Assembly (NCBI GenBank): GCA_963971405.1
Contig: OZ020492.1
Span: 7,750,001-7,814,000 of the forward strand
From: Psococerastis gibbosa
Taxonomy: Eukaryota > Arthropoda > Insecta > Psocodea > Psocidae
Length of the DNA stretch: 64,000 bases
Direction of reading: 5' to 3'
How positions within the stretch are numbered: the stretch's first letter is position 1; each line of letters opens with the position of its first letter. A program made the position numbers and the translations under genes. Positions 32,130 through 42,416 of this stretch are shown here, piece by piece. The notes under the pieces are model-generated. The model saw only the letters and a list, made by a program, of their open reading frames with translations, ran no database searches and was not told the origin of the DNA.

Positions 32130-32800
32130 AATTACGGAGGAGCAAAATTTATTTACAGCTTTATTTAAAACCGCTCCACAAAGCTGACACATGAGATTTG
32201 TTTGAAAGTTTATTTACTAATTTTAAATAGCTGGTTTTCTCGAGAGACTGACCGGATTTTATTTTGGAGAGCTAAGTAATTTTATGGCAGCTGACACTAT
32301 ATACACCAAATGTTACAGTCAGGGCCGTATTAAGGAACAGTGGCATACGTGTATTGCCCAGGCAAAAGTTCTAATTATTGTGATGGAGCAAAATTAATCC
32401 ACTACTTAATTTATGACCCCAACCAAAATATATTTTTCATTATTGGAGATTTGTTTCAATCAGGACCGTACTAAGGGAGTTGATTTACGAATTTTAAATA
32501 CTTCGGTTAAGGTAAAATTTTGCATACATGTTCTTTAAAATTGTTCGGGCTTTATTTAAAGCTGCTCCTCTAAGCTGATGCAAGGGCTTTGTTTCCCCGT
32601 AATTGAGATATAGCAAAATAAATGCACTACTTTATTTAAGACCACAGCCAAATAATTTTTTTTATTTTTTTCTATCAGGAAAGGGTTAAGGAAGTTAACC
32701 AATTATAAATACGTCGGTTAGGGTAAAATTTTGCATGCATATCCTTCAGAACTGTTTCTTGACGTTTTCAAATGAAAGCTTGAGTCGAAGAGAGGGGTGA
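32130..32800 (+). repeat. Degenerate tandem repeats, about 220-250 bp
   Basis: Phrases such as TTTATTTAAAACCGCTCC (32160), TTTATTTAAAGCTGCTCC (32552), CAGGGCCGTATTAAGG (32320), CAGGACCGTACTAAGG (32460), GGTAAAATTTTGCATACATG (32511) and GGTAAAATTTTGCATGCATA (32720) recur in the same order about three times. Confidence 0.55.
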
Positions 32801-33256
32801 GGGTAGCCAGTTTCTAAGTGTTTAATTCAGGGCCAAAGTGTTCAGTAGATGGTTCTGAATGAGCATAGGCGCATTGGAAGGAGTAAGGAGAGTCCCTGTG
32901 GGGAAGGAGTCATAGTTGCTACATGGCTAATGACTTAAAAAAAATAAATAAACACGAAAACCCGGAATACATTTTTTTAGGACACATGGGATCGATTGGG
33001 ACTTGTGTTTTATGTATAACGGTGTACCCACGGTGTCTTCTCTAAAAAAAAAAATCAGTTATGTGCGAATTTTGCAATTGGCAATCCTCATGATGGGGTG
33101 TCCCCCATTGTATTAATGAAACCAAACCTTACCGCACAAGGCTGTCAAGAATATGTTGGGAAAATTGGAAATGGTTTCGTCACCTGAAATATATAACGTA
33201 ATAAAGTTGACGTAACTTCTTTAATAAATAAAAATCCGGCAATTGCCATTTGAACT
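32801..33256. other. Unassigned DNA
   Basis: Nothing recognised. Confidence 0.35.
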
Positions 33257-33558
33257 GTGTAGTGGTACAGACTCCGACTTTCACCCGAAAGGTTGTTGGT
33301 TCGAGTCAAGGACGGATACAGGGGGGGGGGGTAGGGGGTAGCTGCCCCCCCCCAAATTTGGTAAATCTATTGTAAATTAATTTACTACGCTCTAATTTAA
33401 TCGATCCTACATATGTTTTTCATATTTTGACCCCCCCCCCAAAATGGGCTGGATCCGTCCCTGGTTCGAGTCCCACACTTGCTAAATTTTCTGGCCATGC
33501 TTCGGATGCAAAGCATGTGGTCCAGGGTCTTCTTAGTTGACTAAAACAAAAAGTCAAT
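33257..33558 (+). mobile_element. SINE-A copy split by a hAT MITE
   Basis: The head GTGTAGTGGTACAGACTCCG, ACTTTCACCCGAAAGG and GTTGTTGGTTCGAGT is followed by the MITE, then by CCCACACTTGCTAAATTTTC and GGCCATGCTTCGGATGC. The 3' hairpin and GGTTGGCTTAG tail are deleted before AAAACAAAAAG and (TTAT)n. The insertion lies in the pol III B box. Confidence 0.85.
33307..33463. mobile_element. hAT-like MITE inside a SINE B box, 157 bp
   Basis: The left end CAAGGACGGATACAG and the right end CTGGATCCGTCCCTG are inverse. The 8-bp duplication GTTCGAGT is perfect (33299-33306 and 33464-33471), and removing the element restores the SINE. G runs follow the left end, and C runs precede the right end. No coding capacity. 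Confidence 0.92.
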
Positions 33559-33985
33559 ATTTATTTATTCATGAAAATGTAGCTAAACGGCTGAAGCTGC
33601 TAGTAATCTGTTCAATGCAATGAATTCAATAGGGGAAGCTACACGGATTTTCTGATACCGACGACGAAGGAAAAAGCTCTGCAGGAAGTAAGAGGAAAAC
33701 AGAGGGAAAAGTTACAAAGCAGGTTCATTGTATAAAAGAAGGTGGTTGGGATATAGCGGGGGAGGGGGTACGAACTTTAGGTAACTCACCCCCCTCCGAG
33801 CACGATAGACTCAATGAAGCGTTCATGGGACGCGATAAGAGTTAGGCCCTAGATCCAGTTTTTAATGATTTAGTCCCAAGGGCTTCGGGTATGATTAATT
33901 GACTAAGTAATGGCAGACTTTATCTAGTGCCACGACTACTTCCATTAGTGTCATTTTCCGGTTATGTAATCAAAATGGTTTAGTG
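33559..33985. other. Unassigned DNA
   Basis: Nothing recognised beyond a GGGGGAGGGGG stretch at 33758. Confidence 0.35.
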
Positions 33986-33987
33986 TT

Positions 33988-34172
33988 GAGTTCTATATAG
34001 GAAAGATGGAACATTTACTCCCGCCAAAGATTTTTTATTTTAATTTCTGCTGGCACCTGCCACGTCTTTTTTACCTATCAGAGCACGTCTTTGAGACATA
34101 AAAACAACAAATTTTCCACGTCGCTGTAAGGCGTGCTTTGACTGGTAGCAGTTGAAACCAGAAATTAAAAAC
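33988..34172. mobile_element. Family E MITE, right end displaced
   Basis: The terminus GAGTTCTATATAGGAAAGAT and inner arms TTTTATTTTAATTTCTGCTG and CCAGAAATTAAAAA are inverse. The right terminus is missing where family I begins. Confidence 0.55.
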
Positions 34173-34174
34173 AT

Positions 34175-35035
34175 CCGAGTTTACTCGAACATGCTTTCCA
34201 ATTTATAAATTAGTAGATATAGACATGTGTAATTTCATAGGAAATAATTTCCCTATAGTTAAATTTGAGATCACTCGAGGGGGGGGGGGGGGTCCACCGC
34301 TTAAAACTTAATTGCATATTCTGGAACGAACAGACCAATACATTGTAACAGTAGTAACTGTGACACATAGCACGTAATGTATTGGAGCGTGAATTTTCCA
34401 TAATTTCTCAAAAAATAATTTTTTGCACAGAAACAGTCATTTTTTGGGAATGGAACCTGTCCGTTTTTGTTACCCAATTAAACACCTAAAACATACCTGA
34501 ATGTAGAAATCATCGATAGAAAGGTAACCTGTCTATCGATGATTTCTTTCAATCCTTCCAATATTTTTTTGTCATTTTTCATGAAAATTGAGTTATTTTT
34601 ATTTTTTTACCCCCAGAAGCAAACTATCAAGAGGCAAGCTACTCCCCGCATTTTGTTAACATTAATGACGACTACAATATATGTGAATTTAAAAGAAATC
34701 GTTAGACCCGTTTTTGAGAAATAATTTTTTTATACTTTTTTTTTGGAGTTTTTATGGGAATAAAACCCCCCAAATTGAGTTAGCCCAAAATAAAATAAAA
34801 ATGGTCTCGAGGTATGATTTTTGTAAACCTATATGCAAAATTTCATCAAAATCGGCCGTGTATTTTGAACAGAGTTGAGTTGAACAGACAGACAGAGCGA
34901 CAGACAGACATTTCGTAAAATCCACTTTTTTTGGTTCCTGGGACCTCAAAACGTGTAAATCCGTTCAAATCGCGAAATCGAAAATTTCGACCATCACAAA
35001 GCTTTCCTTATACTACGTATAAATTGGAAAGCAAA
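34175..35035. mobile_element. Family I element, near full-length
   Basis: The left end TGCTTTCCAATTTATA and the right end TATAAATTGGAAAGCA are perfectly inverse. A small hairpin CGAGTTTACTCG precedes the left end. Inside are a G run (34281-34293), TTTGTTACCCAATTAAACAC and a palindrome GAAATCATCGATAGA with its inverse at 34508-34549. The 3' quarter matches window bases 1-243. The copy at 45279-46130 aligns over its whole length. No transposase was seen; the 61- to 79-codon frames are not conserved between copies. Confidence 0.7.
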
Positions 35036-35438
35036 AATAACCTTGACGTTAGCAAATGTCCCAGCTCTCCTGTATCTAGTCTAGTGTGGTATAGTAGTTT
35101 CGGTTACAGATTGAATCGGCTCAGATCGATTCACACCTATGTGCCGAAATTGCCAATGGAAGTCGAGTAACTGATTACATCTCAAGTCATCTGCTTCAAA
35201 ATTTATAAGAAGACTGGGCCTGGTTGTCACTCACTGTTGAAGCAGGACAACCTCTGGCAGGGCAACCAGGTTGCCGCTGATGTGGCCATATAGTTAAAAT
35301 TTTGAATCGCTAGGACACAAAAAATTAAATGAAGTAGGACTGAACTTATTGCCCACACAACTAATTAATGGATGAAGCCCACTTCCTTTGCCCTAGAGAC
35401 GAGACGGAACCACCAAGTCTAGTCTTCTTTTCGTCTAA

Positions 35439-35495
35439 AGCTGCGTCCTCACTATGCCATGTGACTTTGACATATGGCATAGTCAGGACGGAGCT
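35439..35495. mobile_element. 57-bp hairpin flanked by TAA
   Basis: AGCTGCGTCCTCACTATGCC and GGCATAGTCAGGACGGAGCT are inverse arms around ATGTGACTTTGACATAT. TAA lies on both sides (35436-35438, 35496-35498). It is 6 bp from the next MITE. It looks like an ultra-short TWA insertion with termini unlike GGCGC. Confidence 0.7.
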
Positions 35496-35501
35496 TAATA
35501 A

Positions 35502-35929
35502 GGCGCTCATTCCACATACGTACAACGTCAATGAAAATTATGAAATTGAAGGACATTTCAATTTCTCATTGATGGGGGCCATTCCATATGTTTTTCAAAA
35601 ATTGACAATTTTCAATTGAAGCGTATGCGCCAAATTTTTGAAATTTGTTTCTTGAAATTGTATTTGTTTTCTTCGTCGCCTTATTATTTAATCCTTATTA
35701 TAATTTTTATACAGAAATGCTTTCTTTTTAGAGAAATCAATTAAAATAGTTGTACTTGTCATATCTCATGACGCCATTTTTTAATTTTAGATTGTTTGTT
35801 TCATTGTTTGTGATTTTACTCTATTATCAATTGATCATTGATCAATTTTAACAATGGCATAGAGTAAAATTGAAATGCCCTTCAATTTCATAATTTTCAT
35901 TGACGTTGTACGTATGTGGAATGGGCACC
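35502..35929. mobile_element. TWA-type MITE, 428 bp
   Basis: The left end GGCGCTCATTCCACATACGT and the right end ACGTATGTGGAATGGGCACC are inverse for about 60 bp. They include CAACGTCAATGAAAATTATG and GAAATTGAAGG. The centre AATTGATCATTGATCAATTT is shared with 1895-2276 and 37208-37576. Flanks are TAA and TTA. Confidence 0.8.
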
Positions 35930-35977
35930 TTATATGAATGTCAATGAGCGTCATATAACAGGGGAATCGGGGGATAA

Positions 35978-36140
35978 CTGAGGAGACTAGCGAGACAGTT
36001 TAGTAGTAAAATTATTCCTCGGAATGACAGAGATCGTGGGTTCCAGTACCGCTCTGCCCGGGTTTTTTTTTTCTAAATTCGCTTGTTTCGGGTAACTCCT
36101 CTAGGTTCATTTAGTAATAGAACGAAAACCTTGTTTTTAT
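35978..36140 (+). mobile_element. SINE with different tRNA-like head and SINE-A tail
   Basis: The head AGACAGTTTAGTAGTAAAAT then AGATCGTGGGTTCCAGTACC has A- and B-box-like blocks unlike SINE-A. The end GTAACTCCTCTAGGTTCATT then TAGTAATAGAACGAAAA is the SINE-A tail. Confidence 0.55.
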
Positions 36141-37204
36141 TATTTCCTCGTGAGAGCTAACTTCTTTATTCCCCCTTCATATTAACTGGAGTAAATGCAT
36201 TTGGTTGCTCCCTGCCTAGCCCTAATGACTTTAACCGAGGGTTATACCTGGACATAAATCACCAAATGTACTCACTTTCCTTCCACCAGCCATTTCTTTT
36301 ACTCCTTTTACTACCTACATGTATCGTTTACTCCCCTATATGAAAGACCTCCAGATAATAATCTTTTTTAACATTTTAGCTGTAATAAACATAAAATCAG
36401 GTCCCCAAAATTACTAATATGTAGCTCCTAATTTTATATATTTTTTTAAATTCATAAATTCTTGCATTTAAATACCGGAAATAAAGTTTTTAGTAGTATT
36501 TAAGCTTTCTGTGGCTCTCGTTATAAATTTGAGGGGTTAACTTGGGGAAGGTGTTAAGAAACGATTAAGTGCAGACCTACCGACGCCACTGCTGTCTAGC
36601 CATAATCGTTAACCCTGTTTATTACTCTACATTTGCTATATACGAAGAAATATTTTATTTATTTGTTTATCCTTCATTCTTGTTGGAGTAATGTTGTCAT
36701 TTCACTGTGTTATATACTACCCCAACACCTCTTATTTTAAATGCGTCTTTTGATATTAAATTCACGTTCTGTGACGGGTTATATTGAGGTTTATATTCCA
36801 ATTTTATCTTTACTTTGTTATAGAAAGGATATTAATTTATGGTGAAGTACTTATCAGATTTTACTGTTTCTTTTTCCGAGTCCGTGAAAGATAAGGTATA
36901 AACATTATTTATGATTCCTCTCTCAGAGGAAGCGATAAGCTCTCTTACTGGATCTCTCACACGCACTCGTAGTTGGTTAAGTCCATCTAGTTGTGTTCAA
37001 ACTTTAATAAAGGCCTTAAACCCTTTGGTGCCTGATTGGCTCCCACGAACTTCAGAGAAACCTTTCTTAGGTAAATGGGGCAGCTTAGTCCTATCGACAG
37101 TAAATTCAATTTTATCCATAGAATATTTTCGCCATTTGCCATTTACCGAAGGCAAGTTTTCTGCAATTTAGTAGTAGCCACCCTAATCGCCCCGCTCATC
37201 ACGC
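36141..37204. other. Unassigned DNA, 1 kb
   Basis: An 86-codon frame at 36911-37171 has no recognised family. Nothing else found. Confidence 0.4.
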
Positions 37205-37207
37205 TTA

Positions 37208-37576
37208 GGTGCCCATTCCATTGACCGGCTAGGGCTATTTCCAAAAACGGTGACGTGGTAGCAGACATTCAAGACTTAGGTGCCGTTTCCACCGACCTCG
37301 CATTGCAGAATTGACGGAAATGTTTATTTTCCTCTATGCCATAGTTAAAATTGATCAATGATCATACAGTAAAATCACAAACAAACAAACTAAAATTAAA
37401 AAATACAAAGTACAAACATTTTAATAGATTTCTATAAAAAGAAAAATTCTAATTTCCGTCAATGTCATTTGCAATCTGCAATACGAGATCGGTGGAAACG
37501 CAACCCAAGTCTTGAATGTCTGCTACCACGTCACTGTTTTTGGAAATAGCCCTAGCCGGTCAATGGAATGGCCGCC
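37208..37576. mobile_element. TWA-type MITE, best copy, 369 bp
   Basis: The left GGTGCCCATTCCATTGACCG, CTAGGGCTATTTCC, GTGACGTGGTAGCAGACATT is inverse to the right end CCGGTCAATGGAATGGCCGCC. It is flanked by TTA on both sides (37205-37207, 37577-37579). Arms of about 140 bp surround a central AAAATTGATCAATGATCAT. No coding frame. TWA duplication suggests PIF/Harbinger. Confidence 0.88.
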
Positions 37577-37581
37577 TTAGA

Positions 37582-37862
37582 AAAGTTTTCGCGAGGAATA
37601 CTGGCGCACCGCTATCTATTGGAACATGGGGGTACCACGGTTTTCACGGCTGGAGTTACGTGATGAAGCAGTAGAATCCAAGATGATAGGCCGTGGTCGT
37701 TCTGAGAACGTACTTCCCAAGCGACCCAACGGCTTCATCATGAATTCAGACTTCTTTGTCGTGTTTGTTGCCATACAGCTAGGTGGCACCCCCATGTTAG
37801 CATGACCCTGTGCTTTTATTCCTCATGAATACATTTCTAAGCGTGGAGTGGGACCATTCCCC
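37582..37862. mobile_element. Family L inverted-repeat element
   Basis: The left GAGGAATACTGGCGCACCGC, ATTGGAACATGGGGGTACC is inverse in outline to the right GGTGGCACCCCCATGTTAGC, ATTCCTCATGAATACATTTC, TAAGCGTGGAGTGGGACC. The middle (GATGAAGCAG...CTTCATCATGAATTCAG) is partly inverse too, with a GATAGGCCGTGGTCGTTCTG phrase found again near 61790-61815. It abuts the TWA MITE. Confidence 0.55.
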
Positions 37863-38225
37863 AGTCTCAGTGCCTACATTCGTTGATTCTGTCACATAAG
37901 GTAAGCACTTTGGTGAAAGGCTTAATTAAGCTGACACTTCAGCCTGTTAGATTTTCGAATGGGTTACGTGAATAATTCTGCCCCTTGTCTTTCAACGCCG
38001 CCTTACTCCTCCAATTGCTGACTTCACTAACGTCTTCCATTCATCTCTTCCTTGGTCACCCCATGGATCTTTGTGGATCATCGTTCTACAGCTTCTTAGG
38101 CACTCTGTAGTTCCGTCGTCTGAATCCCCCTGCTTTTATGCCGCCAGATGGCTCATACGGATCAAAGCGACCAATAATACTGAACTGTCTTCTCCCACTC
38201 CATTTTTTTTTACTATAACCCTATG
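37863..38225. other. Unassigned DNA
   Basis: Nothing recognised. Confidence 0.35.
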
Positions 38226-38512
38226 CAGAGGCGTAAAGTTTTAGAATGATGGCGGGGGCAAAACTAAGTAGACCTTATGACGTCATCAGGCAGGATAAGG
38301 AAAAATTGAAAATATAAGAGCAAAATAGTAGGGTTCTACGCATTTCAATAGTGGTAAAGTATAGCTGCAGATTTTACAAAGCTTAAAAAAGGGATGCCTA
38401 TATTTATATTGGTGCAAAGGGGACCATGAAGTATGAACCACGTCTTACGATGCTCGAGGCTGGGGGGGGGGGCAAGTTGGACCGTGCCCCCCCCCCCAAC
38501 TTTACGCCCCTG
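38226..38512. mobile_element. hAT-like MITE, 287 bp
   Basis: The left end CAGAGGCGTAAAGTTTT and the right end CAACTTTACGCCCCTG are inverse. The flanks ACCCTATG (38218-38225) and GCCCTATG (38513-38520) are an 8-bp duplication with one mismatch. A G run (38462-38472) and a C run (38487-38497) lie close together near the right end. No transposase frame. Confidence 0.85.
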
Positions 38513-38520
38513 GCCCTATG

Positions 38521-39004
38521 ATCGCTTTGTTTAGGAAGGGGCGCTATTTCCAAGTCTTACCTCATACTAAAATGATGTCACATCTCGGCTCCGGTTGCGT
38601 CAAATTATTCACACAATACTCACCCCTTTCAAAAGGAGCCTTAATACAAAACAGCCCTGCAGGAGTATCAATTTACACAGTTATTGACTAAAACCGTAAA
38701 TTAATCTACTAATAAAGCATTATTCCAATTAGATCTATAGAACATATACTAATAAAGGGTTCCCTTTAGTAAAGGCATGTCAGTTCCTTGTTAAAGGGGA
38801 CTTCCGCTCAGTTCACATGTCTTTCACCAAGATTTGTGTCTTTGTGAATAAGCATGCAATTCAATTTTTTTATATCACCATCGAGACCTATTTATTTATT
38901 TTGCTTTTATCCATTTTTGCCTTTTCTAGCGCAAAAAAATATACTCGCTAGCTATTTTAGGTTATGAGAAGTTTCGTCAATTTCGGTTTCATTAGATGAA
39001 GGAA
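38521..39004. other. Unassigned DNA
   Basis: Nothing recognised. Confidence 0.35.
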
Positions 39005-39095
39005 GAAATTTGTAGAGCCATAAAAATCCCTTTGAAGAAACGCTCCTGAACATTTTCAAATGTGTTTCACTAATACCGATTAGCCATAGTTTCTG
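39005..39095 (+). mobile_element. Family G arm, solo
   Basis: TTGTAGAGCCATAAAAATCC, GAAGAAACGCTCCTGAACAT and CACTAATACCGATTAGCC resemble one arm of 13958-14280. Confidence 0.45.
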
Positions 39096-39555
39096 AAATC
39101 CTTCCTCCGGCCAAAATAGTGCCTATTATAATATTATTAACTATAATTCAATGATGACGCGACGTAGTCCGAGAAAGAACCTTCCAAGGAAATCATTCCT
39201 TAAAAAAAACTTGAGGAATACGTTAAGGACTAATCCTTTTTTGGCCTCTGATTTTTTTTCCAGCATCCTTCCATTCAAGCTTATGGCTTCTAATAATGAA
39301 TTCAGAATTACATGGTCTCCTAAACCTTCACTTTCAGTTTTTTTTATTTTATTTTTATTTTTTAACAAATCTATTTCCAAAAGTGGGCTAATCTGTGTTA
39401 GTAGTGGCCAGATACGATGATATCAAATGTTTTTTTTAATATTCTGAGGGACTTTTATTATTAACCTTGGCCTACTTATAGTGGCGCATTGGTCCTTAGT
39501 CCAATTCCGACCACCCCAAGGATTTTGGCCGTTATTTATATTGTTACCGTAAGAA
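39096..39555. other. Unassigned DNA
   Basis: Overlapping 79- and 89-codon frames on opposite strands are low-complexity and unassigned. Confidence 0.35.
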
Positions 39556-39559
39556 TTTT

Positions 39560-39680
39560 ACTGGTATACGTCTCCGATGTCAACCTACCCCGATTATTAG
39601 CGGTAATAAGCCGAAATAAGCTTACCATTGAGGCAATGTAACAGACAAAGGCATGACTTTCCAAGTACAGATGCAAGTCA
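39560..39680 (-). repeat. Repeat D copy, partial
   Basis: GATGTCAACCTACCCCGATT, AAGCTTACCATTGAGGCAAT and GTAACAGACAAAGGCATGAC are the reverse complement of repeat D. Confidence 0.55.
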
Positions 39681-40512
39681 ACCATGAATCAAAAGGTAGA
39701 GGAGGATTTCCTCTAATTATATTTTTTATTTTCTACGCCGGTAAAGTAAGGATAGATGCTTGGTATTGGGGAATCAGCGTTCGTGCAGGGGAACCTAAAC
39801 ATTGAAAAGAGGGGAAAATCATGGAAAGGTGTAAGGCGCTCCAAAGAAACAAGTCCAAAGCGTACGTCGCATCATATTAAATTAACATTAATTCAAGCAA
39901 AGAAATTTCAGTCCGTCAGCTGATGCAATTAACCCCTGTTCCAGTCACCGAACAAATCAATTGGAACGTAACTAAGTTAATAATATATGGAATGTAACAT
40001 GTTTCAGCTGTAAGCTCCAATATTTTAAAGGTTCGCGCGCCATTAACCTTGGCACCTTTTTTATTTTCCAATTTGCAATTAATTCTTTTTGATGATCCGC
40101 TGGCACTTTTTTACTTGTCCGCTTTTAGAACGGCGGGGTAAACAAAATTTTTAATTTAATAACATTTAAAAATAAAAGTGATTAAGTTTTCTAGTCGAGA
40201 GAGAAACCGTCTGAAAGCTCTCTATTGATTTTTAATAGTGCATGGTATTTATTAAAAAGCTACCTCTTCACTGTTTACCTTGAAGGCAAGTTCCCAGTTA
40301 AGTATTTCATATATTTTTATATAAAAGGTTATTCGCACACAAGCAATTTAATTAATATTAAAAAAAAAATGTATCCAAGTCTTCTGCATAGTATTGTAAC
40401 AAGTTTTACTTTAACGGTGCCTTTGGCTACAGATCATAATATTGCTATTTAAGAGACAACCAAACGGGAAAAACCTTACTGGTGTAAAACATATCCATCG
40501 TAGGGCTATCTA
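39681..40512. other. Unassigned AT-rich DNA
   Basis: Nothing recognised. Confidence 0.35.
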
Positions 40513-40515
40513 TTA

Positions 40516-40655
40516 GGCGCTTATTCCACCAACGTCAATAGTGATAGTAAATGTAGTATTGACGTGGTAGCAGACATTAAAGACAGTCAAAAAATGTCTG
40601 CTACCACGTCAATACTACATTTACTATCACTATTGGCGGTGGTGGAATAAGCGCC
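40516..40655. mobile_element. Short TWA MITE, 140-bp near-perfect palindrome
   Basis: The left GGCGCTTATTCCACCAACGT, AGTGATAGTAAATGTAGTAT, GACGTGGTAGCAGACATT is inverted across a short AAAGACAGTCAAA spacer. TTA lies on both sides (40513-40515, 40656-40658). Arm identity is very high, suggesting recent origin. Confidence 0.9.
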
Positions 40656-40699
40656 TTAGGAAAAATCCATTTAAAGAATTGTTCCTCTTCTTCTTCAAG

Positions 40700-40830
40700 T
40701 TACAGCCGGCTGGTTGGTTGGCAGCAACATGTGGCATCGGTGACAAGGTGGTAGCGTGCTTGTACTTGTGCGAGTCTCTATGCTCCATGCGATCGGAGAC
40801 GTGTCGTAACTCTGCACAAGTATGAATTTA
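40700..40830 (+). mobile_element. SINE-C copy
   Basis: GTGACAAGGTGGTAGCGTGC, TTGTACTTGTGCGAGTCTCT and GATCGGAGACGTGTCGTAAC, then a divergent end. Confidence 0.7.
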
Positions 40831-42330
40831 CTCATTGAGATGACATTTTTAAATTTAAGGGCGCGAGGCCACGTTTGTGGCATATGCGCTAAGGCTCTAA
40901 ATAATCATAGTAAATATATCATTTTTAGAAGTTCAGTGTGTTGGAAAAAGGCTGAATGTGAAATACATTGCTATAGCGTCGTTTTAAAAAAGAAAAAGAA
41001 ATCTATAGCTATCCTTTCAGTCGCCTTTGTAGGCAATCCCTGTCTCGACAGGTCTCGCATAATGTGTATAGACTTGAACAAATGTAATACGTGTGCAAAG
41101 CACCTCTCAATTTTATTTACACTGCACTGGAAATAAGTGATTTGCAGATGTGCCATATAAAGGAGCGATATGTACAACGTGCTTTATAACTACTCTAAAT
41201 TATGAGCAAACACTGAATACATAATTCCATAATATTAAAATTAGAGAAATAGTTGTCTAGTCTGAAACAAATCGCGCAAATATTTCACTACAATTGCAAA
41301 GTTCCCGACAATGGGCATAAAGGATAGGAAAAGCTGTTCAAGCTACTTAAAAGTTTCGTGTAACCAGGGTCGATACGGTGTACAGGAGGGGGGAGGGGTG
41401 CTGCAGGGAGTGTGGGCGTTGGGGGGGGGGCAGGGGGAAGGTTAAGAAGTTTACAACATGAAATGACACCTTAGCAAAACATACGAGCCTTCCTGGTAAC
41501 GTCACTTAGCGCAACTGAATAATATATTAGTTTAGAAAATGGCTGAATCATCATCATGCACACGATTACGTGCATGTTGTATGACAATTGCCTAAGAATA
41601 AAGTACATTATTCGTGTCAAAGTTGGTACGTCTGGTGTTCTAGCCTTGAAGGGCGTTTCTGTCTAAATCCACTCCCACTATGAAGTTGGTACACTTACGA
41701 ACTTATGCCCCCCTCCCCTCCACGTGGAGGTGTGGAAATTATTTTTTTAAAGTAAGTTCAATTCAATAATTTTAACTGTTTTAATTTTTCCCATTAAAAA
41801 AAAATCATAGCTCATAGCCAATAAATTAATATCTCGTTTCGAGATTATTTACAAAAATGCTCGTTGGCCCGCTCCTACGATATTTGACTTGTGATAAAAC
41901 ACAATAGATTTTGTCAAGAGAACTGCTATATTAATGCAACAAATTCTGTATTGTAAGTTCTATTTCTTGAATGCGTCGTCTGCTTTTCCCTTACCGATAA
42001 TCTTATTTTATAGATTAAAAATTGTTTATATACTGATTTTGACGATTTTACTTTATACTTTCTTGTCGATTACTTGTTTATTACTTGATTGTATAACTTA
42101 ATGGAAATATATGTTTTTATTAAATATATATATAACAGAAATATATGTTTTTTTATTTATACTCTTAAGAAAATGCATTGTGTAAGTATTATCAAAGTTT
42201 AGATGCTTCAGGACATTTTCAAAGGGCGATGAAATGACATTGTAGCATTCTATGATATATAATACTGACGTCATTGAACTAACTTAGGTTGAAGAGGCAA
42301 CCTCCTCGTTATAACCGAAATTGAGGATCT
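40831..42330. other. Unassigned DNA, 1.5 kb
   Basis: Contains a G-rich stretch (41386-41437) and (TA)n near 42123. Frames of 60-104 codons on both strands at 40822-41177 are unassigned. Confidence 0.4.
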
Positions 42331-42340
42331 AGAAAAATCT

Positions 42341-42416
42341 GAACTTAGCGGGATTCGAACCCACGATCCATACCTTGCCGGGGCATCTTCATGACCGCTA
42401 GACCACACACAAGCCC
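42341..42416 (-). tRNA. tRNA-like unit, probable pseudogene or SINE head
   Basis: Read on the minus strand this is exactly 76 nt. The seven-base ends GGGCTTG and TAAGTTC can pair fully (four Watson-Crick, three wobble). The D arm carries TGTGGTCTAGCGGTCATG (A box), and the T arm GTGGGTTCGAATCCCGC (B box) has a perfect five-pair stem counting one wobble. A TTTTT pol III stop lies 3 nt downstream (42333-42337 on the plus strand). The anticodon arm does not form a proper five-pair stem, so no anticodon is assigned. A tRNA pseudogene or the head of a SINE is more likely than a working tRNA. Confidence 0.45.
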
